Assembly: GCF_036244895.1 (NCBI RefSeq) | Contig: NZ_BQKE01000003.1 | Span: 620,001-684,000, forward strand | Length of the DNA: 64,000 nt | Reading direction: 5' to 3' | Origin: Persicobacter diffluens | GTDB taxonomy: Bacteria; Bacteroidota; Bacteroidia; Cytophagales; Cyclobacteriaceae | Shown: one piece after another, positions 9,601 to 20,000 of the stretch | Position numbering within the stretch: the first letter of the stretch is position 1 | How the letters are laid out: every line of letters begins with the position of its first letter | Notes under the pieces: model-generated | Seen by the model: only the letters and a program-made list of their open reading frames with translations | Database searches by the model: none | Told to the model about the DNA's origin: nothing | Translations under genes and position numbers: made by a program

Positions 9601-10050
9601 TTACTTAAAGTTCTGCTCGTTGTTCAGTGGATCGAAATTTTCAGAGAATCCTTCCTGGCTCAGGGTTTTCAGATCCGTATTTTCCAGCATGAAGGTAAAG
9701 GAGGCCCGGACTTTTTCATAGCGGAAATGCAGGGGACAGGGCTTTTCATCTGAGCATTTTTCAAAACCAAGGCCACAGCCATGCATCAGCTGCGGGCCGT
9801 CGATAATTTCCACAATTTCGTAAAGATTGGTTTCCAGCTGTTGTTGGTTCAGAAAGAAACCGCCTTTGGGACCTTTGAAAGATTCTACCAGCCGTTGCCG
9901 GCTCAGGTTTTGTAAAATTTTGGCGGTAAAAGGTTCCGGAGATTCGATGGCACGGGCAATCTCTTTGTAGCCGGTGCGTTCTCCCTGCTGACTTTTCGAG
10001 GCAATGAATACCAATGCTCTGATGCCGTAACTGCATGCTTTTGAAAACAT
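9601..10050 (-). CDS. Rrf2-family Fe-S regulator, NsrR/IscR-like
   Basis: 149 residues. Winged-helix DNA-binding domain at about 1-80 (SYGIRALVFIA, ILQNLSRQRLVES, GPKGGFFL) followed by a three-cysteine cluster-binding loop with Cys92, Cys99 and Cys105, the arrangement of Rrf2 proteins that ligate an Fe-S cluster and sense nitric oxide or cluster status. It is transcribed away from ric with 158 bp between them. The shared region holds a perfect inverted repeat over the -33 positions of both promoters, which indicates autoregulation and control of ric. NO sensing is inferred from family and context; binding of iron, redox or Fe-S supply signals is an alternative. Confidence 0.9.
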   Translation of the reverse strand: MFSKACSYGIRALVFIASKSQQGERTGYKEIARAIESPEPFTAKILQNLSRQRLVESFKGPKGGFFLNQQQLETNLYEIVEIIDGPQLMHGCGLGFEKCSDEKPCPLHFRYEKVRASFTFMLENTDLKTLSQEGFSENFDPLNNEQNFK

Positions 10051-10072
10051 AATTGCGCTTGCTGTTTGCTTT

Positions 10073-10142
10073 CAAAGGTAGGGGAAAAAATTAAAAAATA
10101 ATAAAAGATCTTTTGGTCTTTTATTTGCGATGTATATCTTTG
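10073..10142. promoter_or_regulatory. Divergent promoters with palindromic operator (Rrf2 regulator / ric)
   Basis: Rightward promoter: TTTG at 10112-10115, 19-bp spacer, TATCTTTG at 10135-10142, an excellent Bacteroidota -33/-7 pair. Leftward promoter: TACCTTTG on the minus strand at 10073-10080. Between them ATAAAAGA (10101-10108) and TCTTTTAT (10117-10124) form a perfect 8-bp inverted repeat separated by 8 bp; it covers the rightward -33 box and the expected leftward -33 position. A half-site-like AAAGTCTTTTA lies near 10182-10192. It is read as the operator of the adjacent Rrf2 regulator. Confidence 0.75.
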
Positions 10143-10208
10143 AACCATATCAGTCATCGGTTGAACCTATAAAGGATAAAAAAGTCTTTTACTATAAATC
10201 ATAAGCTC

Positions 10209-10928
10209 ATGGAAGCCAGTTTATCAAATCAAAAAATCGGACAATTAGTCGCTCAGGACTATCGCCTGGCCGCGGTATTTAAAAATTTTCAAATGGATTA
10301 TTGCTGCGGTGGCGATATTTCCATTAAGGAGGCCTGCCAAAGAGACGGGGTTTCAGAAGAGGAATTGACGGGCCAATTGGCGGAGGTAATGCGTGCACCA
10401 AAAGGAGAGCAGATAGATTTTGACCGCTGGCCTTTGGATTTACTGGCAGATTATATTGAGAAGACTCATCACCGCTATGTCAGACAACAGATTCCGCAAA
10501 TTCAGGCTTTATTAAAGACGATCGTAGAGGTACACGGTGAGCATGAGCCGCATCTTGCAGAAATTCAGAACCTTTTTGAAGGATGTGCTCAGGCAATGAC
10601 GGCTCATTTAGCAAAAGAGGAGATCATTCTGTTTCCTTTTGTGCGGGAGATAGCGGAAAATCCGGATGCGGAGACTTTATCTCAAAAGGATTTGTCCGGC
10701 CCACTGGCGGAAATGGAAGAGGAGCATGATGGGGAAGGCAACCGTTTTAAGGAAATCTCCCGTATTACGAATGCCTACACTCCTCCCAAAGATGCCTGTC
10801 CTACTTATCAGCAGACTTATGCGATGTTAAAGGATTTTGAGGACAATCTGCATCAGCATGTGCATTTGGAAAACAATATGCTGTTTCCCAAAACCCGTCA
10901 GCAGCTAAGACAATTATTGGATCAATAG
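10209..10928 (+). CDS. ric: Iron-sulfur cluster repair di-iron protein (RIC/YtfE/ScdA)
   Basis: 239 residues. The N-terminal ScdA_N (DUF542) domain contains the YCCGGD motif (Cys32-Cys33). A hemerythrin-like four-helix bundle follows with His/Glu ligands spread through the helices (H86/H87, H132 with E136-E137, H172, H214/H216/H218). RIC proteins rebuild Fe-S clusters damaged by nitric oxide or peroxide in the cytoplasm. It lies opposite an Rrf2 Fe-S regulator and 66 bp upstream of the PepSY-TM gene, probably in the same transcript. Length is normal for the family. Confidence 0.95.
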   Translation: MEASLSNQKIGQLVAQDYRLAAVFKNFQMDYCCGGDISIKEACQRDGVSEEELTGQLAEVMRAPKGEQIDFDRWPLDLLADYIEKTHHRYVRQQIPQIQALLKTIVEVHGEHEPHLAEIQNLFEGCAQAMTAHLAKEEIILFPFVREIAENPDAETLSQKDLSGPLAEMEEEHDGEGNRFKEISRITNAYTPPKDACPTYQQTYAMLKDFEDNLHQHVHLENNMLFPKTRQQLRQLLDQ

Positions 10929-10994
10929 GTCTATTTTGATTTTAACCCTAACAGGCTCTAAAAGGGGCAGTCTTTTTGCAGGCAAAATAGCGGA

Positions 10995-12557
10995 ATGGGA
11001 AATAAAGGTTTTTTCAGCAAACTGTATAAGCAGTTCAAAGCGTGGCACAAGTATTTAGGCCTGGCCTTGTCTGTTATCATCCTTTGGATGAGTGTCTCCG
11101 GTATTTTATTGAATCACCCGGATTTGATTGCGGAATTGTCAGTGCATAAGGATTGGGTGCCGGAAGAATATACTCCTCAAAACTGGAACAGGGGGGTATT
11201 GTCGGATGCATTATTTCTGTCCGGTAAGCATTTCTTCTTTGCCGGTAAGCAAGGCATTTGGGAAAGTCAGGATGGTGGGGCCACTTATCAAAATGCTAGT
11301 GACAAAGGATTTGAACCTGCGCCATATTATAAAAAAACCAATGATCTGTTTCTTTTGCCCGATCAGCAAAAACTATTGGCGGCCACCTATGGTGGGCTTT
11401 GGTTGTATGATTTAAAACAGGAGAAATGGCAGCGCCTGGCAGCAGGAGAATATGCACGTGAACAATTTGTAAAAATTCTTCAGCGAAAAGGAGAATTGCT
11501 GGCATTTTCCAAATCGGGCTTGTGGGTAGCCCCCCTGGATCAACCCACAGCATTCCATCCACGAAGGTTAACGCAGGCCGGTTTGGAAGAAATGGACCTC
11601 ATCTCTTTCTTTTTTGCTTTGCATTCGGGTTGGTTGTGGGGGAGCGGCGGACGATTGGTCGTGGATGTCATTGGTTTGCTGTTAATTTTTCTGACGCTGG
11701 GTGCTCTGCTGGTTTTTTATATCAAGCAACGCAAAGTGAAGCTTTCAATCCGGCAAAAACGTTGGCTATCGTGGAATATTCGCTATCATCACCAAATTGG
11801 TTTCGCCTCTCTCTTTTTCCTTTTGGTCATCGGAGGTACCGGCCTGTTCATGCGGCCGCCTTTACTGGGGGTACTCATGGACAAAGCGGTGGGCGGGCAC
11901 TGGCTGCAAACCACCGTCATGGTGAATCCATGGTACCACAGCATTCGGAATGCTACTTATATTCCGGAGACCGATGAACTGATCATTGATACCAGCAAAG
12001 GCTTGTATCAGGGACCGGCAGAGGGGCAGCAGCCTTTTGAAAAAGCGTACTGGCCGGCGCATATTTTCCCGATGGGCGCTACTGTTTTTGATTATAAAGG
12101 GGATGGTGATTTCCTGCTGGGTTCCTTTTATGGTTTACATAATGTCCGTCAGGGGGATGATTTTGCCCTGGATTTGCTCACCCAAAAGCCCGTTTATCCC
12201 GAGGACTGGAACTTCCGCCCTAACCGCCTGATGACTACAGGGTTCTTTATTGATCCCAAAGGGGTAGCGTACCTTTCCGCCTATGGGCAGGGACTACTTC
12301 CCATGAACCCTTTTTTACAATCCGAATATCCGATGCCGGCCGAAATAGCCACTGAATATCGCATGCCCCTGTGGAATTTTATGTTCGAATTGCACAATGC
12401 GCGACTATTCAGACCCCTGTTATCCAAATGGGTGATCCTGGTCAACCCGCTGTTAGGTATATTTTTTGTTGTTTTGTGCATTACCGGTGGTTATGAGTAT
12501 GTCTGGCGCAGACGGAAGTCATGGAAATCCACCCTTAAAAAACGATTAAAAAGATAG
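10995..12557 (+). CDS. PepSY-associated TM (PepSY_TM) membrane protein
   Basis: 520 residues with four predicted membrane helices: about 18-40 (WHKYLGLALSVIILWMSVSG), 222-243, 269-286 and 482-503. The first helix carries the PepSY_TM signature with a conserved His, and further His residues sit at membrane edges (ALHSGW, RYHHQIG, ELHNARLF), suggesting metal or haem coordination as in PepSY_TM iron/redox proteins. Two large extracytoplasmic loops (about 41-218 and 287-480) contain short beta-propeller-like segments (GIWESQDGGATY, GLWLYDL). It follows ric and is directly followed (0 bp) by the next gene. Role unknown; electron transfer or metal handling during nitrosative stress is inference. 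Confidence 0.8.
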   Translation: MGNKGFFSKLYKQFKAWHKYLGLALSVIILWMSVSGILLNHPDLIAELSVHKDWVPEEYTPQNWNRGVLSDALFLSGKHFFFAGKQGIWESQDGGATYQNASDKGFEPAPYYKKTNDLFLLPDQQKLLAATYGGLWLYDLKQEKWQRLAAGEYAREQFVKILQRKGELLAFSKSGLWVAPLDQPTAFHPRRLTQAGLEEMDLISFFFALHSGWLWGSGGRLVVDVIGLLLIFLTLGALLVFYIKQRKVKLSIRQKRWLSWNIRYHHQIGFASLFFLLVIGGTGLFMRPPLLGVLMDKAVGGHWLQTTVMVNPWYHSIRNATYIPETDELIIDTSKGLYQGPAEGQQPFEKAYWPAHIFPMGATVFDYKGDGDFLLGSFYGLHNVRQGDDFALDLLTQKPVYPEDWNFRPNRLMTTGFFIDPKGVAYLSAYGQGLLPMNPFLQSEYPMPAEIATEYRMPLWNFMFELHNARLFRPLLSKWVILVNPLLGIFFVVLCITGGYEYVWRRRKSWKSTLKKRLKR

Positions 12558-12902
12558 ATGAATAATTCCGCAGAAAGACATCTGCAAACGGTCGAACAAG
12601 TTTTACACGACCTGTCCGTAAAAATTCAGGCTGCAGAGTGGACCCTGAAAAACATTCGCCTTATGGCATGGCCTTCCATATTGTTGTGTCTGCTGCTGGC
12701 CTCCGGGCTATGGCATTTCAGCAATTACAGTGTTTTGGTGGGGATTTATGCCCTGAATCTGGGACTGATATTCCCTTATCTGATCAAAATTACGATGGAT
12801 CGCATCGTTCAGAAAACGGAAAAGAAGCTGGCCAATATGAAGGAAGGGGTCCGTATTTATGAAGAGAAAAAAAAGCGTTTTCAGAAAGCCTTGCATCATT
12901 AA
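12558..12902 (+). CDS. Small two-TM membrane protein
   Basis: 114 residues. Starts at the base after the stop codon of the PepSY_TM gene, so the two are translationally coupled. A cytoplasmic helix (1-30) is followed by two membrane helices (about 35-55 and 57-77) and a basic coiled-coil tail (about 80-114, ending KKKRFQKALHH). No family recognised. The tight linkage suggests an accessory subunit of the PepSY_TM protein. Confidence 0.75.
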   Translation: MNNSAERHLQTVEQVLHDLSVKIQAAEWTLKNIRLMAWPSILLCLLLASGLWHFSNYSVLVGIYALNLGLIFPYLIKITMDRIVQKTEKKLANMKEGVRIYEEKKKRFQKALHH

Positions 12903-13375
12903 GCCGGAATTATTTAGTTTAAATTATCAATTCCGGTGGTTAGAAAATTGAAGGATTGGTTTAGCTTTTGAATTTTTCGAAAGGAATAATGGACCACATT
13001 AAGTTCCTCCCATTGGCAGCTTAAATTCTGAATAGTTGTTTTAGCGGACAGGCGGTCTCGGGTTTGCCTTATAAATGATAACACTTCATCTCGCGTCAAA
13101 GATGTGCCAGTGGTTTTGCTTCTTTATGGTATTTATTCATGGAATATTCTGACCGTGGGTTTAGACTGTAAAAATCGGGAAATACAGTATTTGCTATATT
13201 ATTTTATGTGAATCAAATTAGGACGGTTCTGGTACTGTGATTCTTTCGTAAATGTCTCAAATTTACCGAATGGTAGTCTAATTGAATCTTTTTTGCTACT
13301 TTCATAATTAATTTTGGTTTCTTGTTAATATTTTCGGTAATCGCTATTTTATATTCAGGCAATGTTTTTTGATAT
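12903..13375. other. Gene-free stretch
   Basis: 473 bp between the small membrane protein and the WG-repeat gene. A minus-strand frame of 61 codons at 12914-13099 begins like a nucleotidyltransferase N-terminus (MTRDEVLSFIRQTRDRL) but does not continue as one. It is at best a gene remnant. No terminator or repeat copy recognised. Confidence 0.5.
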
Positions 13376-15397
13376 ATGATTTGGATGAGATTTTTTTTAG
13401 CCGTTTGGTTTTTTACTGGTAGTGCTGTTACACTTTTTGCTCAGGAGGGGAAATACAAAATCCGGGAAGTGGAGTATGATCAGGATAGCACTGGCAAAAT
13501 GATTATCCTCAAGAATCTTGAATATCGAAGGATTTACAATGATAACTCATGGGGATTTATTGATCAATCCGGAGATATTGTGATTCCATTGAATAAATAT
13601 AAATTCCTTAACCCAATGGATGAAGAAGGCATGATACTCGCCAAAAAAGGGAATAAAGAGGGCTTTATCGATATAAATGAAAATATTATAATCCCTTTTC
13701 TTTATGATGATGTTGGCGTTTTTTCTCATTCCACGGCTTTGGCCCCGGTGGCTAAGGGGAATAAACAGGGGTTTATAAACCGAAAAGGAGAGCTCGTTAT
13801 TCCCCTGGAATATGATTATATATCCAGAGTTGTTTACTTTTATGCGCCGGGAATTGCTGTCCTTAAAAAGAATGGGAAGTATGGGGTTATTAATGCCCTC
13901 AATGAAACGATTATTCCATTTGAGTTTGATGAAATGAAGCATTGGCGAAAGCACGGAATGATTACGGCCTGGAAAGGAGGGAAGTGGACTTGCTTTACTC
14001 CTTCAGGATCCCCCCTATCAGGTTATTGTAATTATCGTATTTTGTCGGATTCCTATTCCAGCCGGCTACCGGCAAATAGTAAAGATTTACCAATTTTGGT
14101 TGAAAGGAATTTTCAAAAAAATGCACGGAATAATAATTTTAATGCTGATTCGATAAAATCCGAATTTGCCTATTTGGATAAACATCAAAATGAGGTGGTG
14201 CCTTTTGGTAGATTTGATAAAGCAAAGAATTTCGGTCTTGGCCGTAAAGCCATTGTGGGAAAAAATGGGAAATATGGTATTATTAACGATCAGGGAGCAG
14301 TGGTTCTACCACTGATTTATGAGTTTATTGAAAGGCCCTATCACTATAGTAACTATTCTAATATTTTTTTAGTCCGAAAGGGAAGTGAAGTTTCGATATT
14401 TGATAAACAATTAAACAACATATCATCGGAGCGCATTATTGATTATGACCTAAGCGGGGGAAGTATTATTGTGACCAATACCGCTAAGAAGAAAGGCCTT
14501 ATTGATTATGAAGGTCATCAGCAGATTCCTTTCCTTTATGATACCCTATATGCTGGCGCTGGCAGGGGAAAAAAATATATTGCCACCAAAGCGGGGAAGT
14601 ATGGGATGTTAACGGCCGAAAACCAAATCATTCAGCCATTTAAATACAGCTATATTTATGATAACGTCTTTGTTGATTTGGAGGGCAAATGTGGGATTTT
14701 TGATAAGCACGGACGTTTAAAAATTCCATTTGAGTATGATGCTATTTATCCTACTTGGTATGACAATTTTTTTCCCAATAAGAATACTTATATCGTGGAG
14801 CAGGGTGGGAAAATAGGTACAATTGATGATGATAACAATGTTATCATTCCCCTCATCTATGATGGACTTTCCGGTTGGGTGGAATATGGACCTATGGGTC
14901 ATTTTGCTAAAAAAGACGGTAAATATGGTTTAATTTCTCCTGAAGGTAAGGTGTTGATTTCAATAGCGTATGAATATGTTGGATTGCCAGCGAAGGGGGT
15001 TTGTGCGGTCCGCAAAAATGGTAAATTCGGGCTTGTGTCTACGAGTAATCAAGTGATCCTGCCATGCATATATGATCATTTGTATTTAGATATTCCCTAT
15101 TTCGAAATTGATTTTATAGATGATGAAGATCTCGATCTTCCATTGAAAAAGGAAAAATCATTGATTGTGACACGGCAGGGAAAAAAGTACACCTATTATG
15201 ACATTAATGGAAGTGAAATTCAGACTGATGTCCCCATGGCGGAAATACAAAGAAAGTATGGAAGTAATTTAATGCATTTTACTGACTCCAATGAACATTA
15301 TGATTTTGATCTTAAACAAAAGGGTGGTTTACAAAAAATTAAAGAGGAAAATGATAGAATAAATCATTTATACCTGAAAGGGAAAAACCGGTTTTGA
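13376..15397 (+). CDS. Secreted WG-repeat protein
   Basis: 673 residues with a signal peptide ending near VTLFAQ (residue 23). The rest is about eleven WG repeats of 40-50 residues, each with the pattern (N/G)GKYG-hydrophobic-I then IIPFxYD: for example NGKYGVINALNETIIPFEFD, AGKYGMLTAENQIIQPFKYS, DGKYGLISPEGKVLISIAYE. Such repeats form beta-rich surface or periplasmic binding proteins. Residues about 600-673 are non-repetitive and charged. No enzyme domain. Function unknown; the gene is transcribed alone. Confidence 0.9.
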   Translation: MIWMRFFLAVWFFTGSAVTLFAQEGKYKIREVEYDQDSTGKMIILKNLEYRRIYNDNSWGFIDQSGDIVIPLNKYKFLNPMDEEGMILAKKGNKEGFIDINENIIIPFLYDDVGVFSHSTALAPVAKGNKQGFINRKGELVIPLEYDYISRVVYFYAPGIAVLKKNGKYGVINALNETIIPFEFDEMKHWRKHGMITAWKGGKWTCFTPSGSPLSGYCNYRILSDSYSSRLPANSKDLPILVERNFQKNARNNNFNADSIKSEFAYLDKHQNEVVPFGRFDKAKNFGLGRKAIVGKNGKYGIINDQGAVVLPLIYEFIERPYHYSNYSNIFLVRKGSEVSIFDKQLNNISSERIIDYDLSGGSIIVTNTAKKKGLIDYEGHQQIPFLYDTLYAGAGRGKKYIATKAGKYGMLTAENQIIQPFKYSYIYDNVFVDLEGKCGIFDKHGRLKIPFEYDAIYPTWYDNFFPNKNTYIVEQGGKIGTIDDDNNVIIPLIYDGLSGWVEYGPMGHFAKKDGKYGLISPEGKVLISIAYEYVGLPAKGVCAVRKNGKFGLVSTSNQVILPCIYDHLYLDIPYFEIDFIDDEDLDLPLKKEKSLIVTRQGKKYTYYDINGSEIQTDVPMAEIQRKYGSNLMHFTDSNEHYDFDLKQKGGLQKIKEENDRINHLYLKGKNRF

Positions 15398-15733
15398 TTT
15401 TTAATTGATAAGGATGATTTAAGGCGTCAATTCCAATATTAAAAGCTTTACTAAGCCTTATAGTCGTTAATGTTTGAGTTCAATTCTTCTCCGTTCCCGG
15501 TTTTGAAACCACGATTCCCTACTTTGAGAAGTCCTTACAGCCATTTGGTTTTAATGGATTATTTCTTAGCAGGAAAGAGAGGAGTCCCTGCCTTGTGGAA
15601 GATAGGTTTAGCTAAAATGGATGAAATTTCAAATAGATCCGTGGGTTAGCTTTGATTTTGGTAATCGTTAAATTTGGCGGATTTTAACAAATATTTCCCA
15701 GGGTATTGTAGAAGCTGCTTATTCCCAAAAGCA
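15398..15733. other. Convergent intergenic stretch
   Basis: 336 bp between the 3' ends of the WG-repeat gene and the CPBP protease gene. No coding frame, repeat copy or clear terminator seen. Confidence 0.5.
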
Positions 15734-16519
15734 TCACAATAAATAAAAAATACTATAAATCATCCCCAAATTAAAACCGGCATGACATACAATGGCAGCC
15801 AGCAGGGAGCCTGATAACTCCTTCATTTTGAAAAAAAGCCGGCTAACCAAAAACATACTACAAACCCACAAAAGGGTGGGCAGGAAATAAAAGTCCCAAT
15901 GGCCATTATGGTAGACCAATCCAAAATGGGCGATATGAGTAAGGGCAAAAGCAGTGCTGTCAATATTGGACGCTTTTTTGTCTCCCACTGAGCGAGCAAA
16001 AGTGCCGTGGACGATTCCTCTGAAAAATAATTCTTCTCCAATGGGACTAAAGATCATCCCGGTGGAGGCCATAATGCCGAATAAAATCCGTTTATCATCC
16101 GCGGAGATTTGCTCCGGAATATTATAGGATTGGCCGATATATACATACCAATTTTGAAGGGAGCCATCAAAGAGGGTTTTCCCGATATAATACAGCACAA
16201 GGCTAAAAATAATGCCGGCAATCAGCCCAAGTAATAGGATTTTTGGTCGTTTGGGGCTTTTAATGCCAATTTCAGCTCTGCCTGTTCCGGAAAGGAAAAT
16301 AAAAGGGATCAATGCGGAGCCGAACATGATGGCCCCAATAGGACCATAGTTTCCGGTTTGATTAGCCATCAGCACTAAAAAGAAACGAGGGATGCAGATG
16401 AGCAGTATCAAGAATAGGCCGAATTTCCAGTCATAGGTAAAAACTTTCCTCCATATTGGTTTTATGGTCGAACTCGCCAACATTGGGCCATTTCTCAGGG
16501 AATTATTGGAATCTGCCAT
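15734..16519 (-). CDS. CPBP family intramembrane metalloprotease
   Basis: 261 residues with about seven hydrophobic helices. The CPBP (Rce1-like/Abi) motifs are complete: motif 1 GEELFFRG (Glu162-Glu163, Arg167), motif 2 FALTHIAHF (His195) and motif 3 CHAGFN (His246, Asn250). These residues form the glutamate/zinc-dependent active site of intramembrane proteases related to CAAX prenyl endopeptidases. The native substrate in bacteria is generally unknown; bacteriocin immunity or membrane-protein processing are the usual suggestions. No bacteriocin genes are nearby. Confidence 0.9.
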   Translation of the reverse strand: MADSNNSLRNGPMLASSTIKPIWRKVFTYDWKFGLFLILLICIPRFFLVLMANQTGNYGPIGAIMFGSALIPFIFLSGTGRAEIGIKSPKRPKILLLGLIAGIIFSLVLYYIGKTLFDGSLQNWYVYIGQSYNIPEQISADDKRILFGIMASTGMIFSPIGEELFFRGIVHGTFARSVGDKKASNIDSTAFALTHIAHFGLVYHNGHWDFYFLPTLLWVCSMFLVSRLFFKMKELSGSLLAAIVCHAGFNLGMIYSIFYLL

Positions 16520-16739
16520 TATGTGAATATAGAAATAATTAATTATATTTTTTATCGGAATGATTTCCGGGCGTGATTAAAATTGGAATTCAATCTGGCA
16601 GAGCAGTAGCCCGGGAAGTGCCTAAGCCGTTGTGTAATGGAAGTGAGATTGGCTGACAGCCTTTTCATTAGGTTTTTTCAAACGGATGGCCATTCGGCTT
16701 TGGGACATGCTGAGGAATATTGCCCTAATTACAAGCCTG
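16520..16739. other. Intergenic leader of the CPBP gene
   Basis: Holds the upstream region of the leftward protease gene. No clear promoter box and no coding frame recognised. Confidence 0.4.
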
Positions 16740-16893
16740 GCTTAATAGCACAGAATGCGGCTGCAAATTCGACTTATTGGAAGCGATGTTAGATAATTTC
16801 TCAACAATAGCGATGCTATTCTCTCCAAATATCCGGGCATCGCTTTTGCCTTAATCAAATTTTCGCTGCTGGTTTTGGCTTTTAAACAGGCTT
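16740..16893 (+). repeat. Family B palindromic repeat
   Basis: Arms begin with GCGGCTGCAAATTCGACTTA and end with GGCTTTTAAACAGGCT; the centre contains AATAGC-GAT-GCTATT. It sits just downstream of the efflux operon terminator. Confidence 0.8.
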
Positions 16894-16936
16894 TAAAAAA
16901 ACAGGTCGTTTTGCTGCCAATGCTCAACGACCTGTT
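16894..16936 (-). terminator. Terminator of the metal-efflux operon
   Basis: On the minus strand, AACAGGTCGTT pairs with AACGACCTGTT around a 15-nt loop and is followed by a run of T. It lies 70 bp beyond the stop of the RND pump gene. Confidence 0.85.
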
Positions 16937-17006
16937 TTCAATCATATTCAGTTATTTCTGTTTTCCCAAATAGTCATTCATTTGGGTGGGTGATTTATTA
17001 ATAAAA

Positions 17007-20000
17007 TTATTGCTCCCGATAAGCCCGTTTATAAAACTGCTGAAACAGGATTGGAAAGACAAACAATGTCAGCAATGTAGCGGAGACAATCCCCCAAACG
17101 ATTACGGTGGCTAATGGTCGTTGAGACTCTGATCCGATACCTACGGAAAGCGATGCCGGGATCAAGCCTACAAAGTCAGTAGTGGCAGTCATGAGTACTG
17201 GTCTGATTCTGCTTTTCACCCCATCTTTAATGGCCCAATCCAGGTCCATGCCCTCGCGGAGGTTCTGTTTGAATTTGCTTAATAAAATCACGCCATTTTG
17301 AACGCATATCCCGAACAGGGCAATAAATCCCACGCCGGCAGAAATGCTAAAGTTTACGCCCATAATAAGCAATCCAATAATGCCACCAATCAGTGCAAAG
17401 GGAACGTTCATCATCACCAGTGAGGCATCCAGCTTATTATTAAAAGTGCTTAGCAGAATCAGGAAAATCAAAAGAAATACGATAGGTACGACCTGCTTCA
17501 GCCTTTTTTGAGCGCGTTCCAGATTTTCAAACTCCCCATTCCAGGCCACTTGCATCCCTTCTTCCAAATTGATTTGCTCCTCAAAAGCATTTTGCGCATC
17601 GGCAATGGCACCGCCAAGATCCCTCCCTCTGACCGAAAAAGTCAGGGCGATAAAACGATCCATGTCTGAGCGATGGATAAAGGCTGGACCGGTTCTTAGG
17701 GAAATCTCTGCAATCTCGCCCAGACGAACCTGTTGCCCCTGAATCGTGGGGACCATCATATCCGCAATAGCGGCAGCATCCTGACGGTATTCTTCCTTGT
17801 ATCGCAGTTGGATGTCAAAGCGTTTTTCGCCCTCATACATCTGGGTGGCTGCTTTCCCGCCTATGGCCATCTCAATAACCGAGTTAGCATCCTGAATAGT
17901 GACCCCATACATCGCCATTTTATTTTCTAATAATTTGATGCGCAATTCCGGCTGACCGATCAGTTTAACGACCATCAGGTCTTCAATGCCCTCTACCTCT
18001 TTAAGCACACCGTAAGCCTGCTCAGCATAGGCTTCCAGCTTTTCTAAATCCGGGTGATAAATTTTTAAAGCCAGAGCACCTTTTACCCCGGAAACCGCCT
18101 CCTCCACATTGTCCATGATGGGTTGGGAGAAATTAAAATTTATACCCTGATAGGAGGCCAGGGTTTGTTCCATCTGCTCAATGAGTGCTTCTTTGGAAAT
18201 GTCGCGTGGCCACTCTTCAGCAGGAAGTAACTCCACATGAAATTCTATATTGAAAAAGCCCGTGGGGTCCGTTCCGTCATTTGGGCGTCCGGTTTGCGAG
18301 AGGACGGCCTTCACCTCCGGAAAAGCGCGCAAGTCCGTCCGGATCTTTTGCGTAATTTCATTGGACTGTCCCAGCCCTGTACTCAGTGGCATTGAGGCAC
18401 GTACATAGATGGCTCCTTCATTGAGTTGGGGTAAGAATTCAGTACCCATTTTGGAGGCCAATAGGAGGGAAGATAATAAGGCGGCCGAGGCTATAGATAG
18501 GGTCGCTTTTTTGTGACTATAGGCCCACATAAACGTGCCATACACCCCTTTTTGTAATAAGCGAACAAAGAGGTTATCTTTTTCCCTTACATTTTTATTA
18601 AGCAAGAAGCTCGCCATCACCGGCACCAGCGTCAGAGAAAGAATCATGGCGCCCAAAAGCGCAAAGCCAAAAGTATAAGCCAAAGGAGAGAACATTTTGC
18701 CCTCTACTTCCTGAAAGGCGAAAATGGGTACCAGCGCCAGGATGGTGATTAATTGGCTGGAAAAAAGGTTCTTTCCAAGCTCTGAACCTGTTTTTTTGAT
18801 CAGCCCCATCTTGGATAGGCGGTTGTAACGCTCCATTCCCAACTTGTGGGCTTTTTTATCTAATACGACAAACAGTCCCTCCACCATTACCACAGCGCCA
18901 TCGATTATGATTCCAAAATCAATGGCGCCCATCGAGAGTAAGTTTGCTGACATGCCTTTTGCCCGCATGCAGATAAATGCAAATAGCAGGGATAGCGGAA
19001 TAATAATCACTACCATGGCCGTGGTACGCCAGTCCGCCATAAAGAGCAATACAAAGATTACTACGAAGAAAATTCCTTCCGCTAAATTTTTGGTTACGGT
19101 AGAAGTGGTATAGGAGATCAGGTCCGAGCGATCATAATACGGTACAATTTGCACATCCTCCTTTTGCAGCATTATATTGAGTTGGTCGATTTTAGCCTTC
19201 AGGTTTTCTATTACCTGTTTCGGGTTTTCTCCGCGTCGCATTACCACTATACCCTGTACGACATCCGGCTTATCATCAAGCCCGACAATCCCCAATCGGG
19301 GCTTGTGTGTTTCCTGAACGGTGGCTACCTGACGTAAAAGGATAGGTGTGTCATCGATATTATCCACAATGATAGAGGCAATTTCCTGCCTGTCTTCCAA
19401 TAAACCAAGGCCACGAACCACATAGGCTTGTCCGTTCTTTTCAATCACATCTCCCCCAACATTAACGTTGGAGTTTTCCAGCGCTTCAAAAACCTCCAGA
19501 GCGGTGATATCATATTGCTGTAGTCGGAGGGGGTCTAGCGATACTTCGTATACTTTTACCTCGCCACCAAAACTGACAATATCCGCTATTCCCGGTACGG
19601 ACCTTAAGTATTTTTCAACCGTCCAGTCCTGTATGGTTTTCATTTCCCGTAAACTTTTGTGGTCGGATTGAAGGGTGTAACGAAAGATTTCACCCGTGGG
19701 ACCCGAAAGTGGCTCGATCTCAAAATCCACATCCTCGGGAAACTCCACACTCTGGATTTGATTTAAGACCCACTGGTAACACTGAAAGCCATCCGCTTCA
19801 TCTCCGAAACTTACCGTGACCACTGACAACCCAAACAAAGAAATGGAACGCACGTTTGTTTTCCCCGGTACGGCATTCATTTCAATTTCTACCGGGATAG
19901 TGACAAATTTTTCGATTTCCTCAGCACTTCTTCCCGGCCATTGTGCGATCACACGGATCTTGGGGTTGGTCACATCGGGGAAGGCTTCAATAGGAGTATT

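Noticed and set aside
12914..13099. 61-codon minus-strand frame starting like a nucleotidyltransferase
   Set aside because: Only about 17 residues resemble the family and no catalytic GSxxR motif follows. At most a remnant.
15734..16519. CPBP protease as part of an anti-phage or bacteriocin immunity locus
   Set aside because: Neighbours are a WG-repeat protein and metal efflux genes; no toxin, bacteriocin or defence gene is adjacent.
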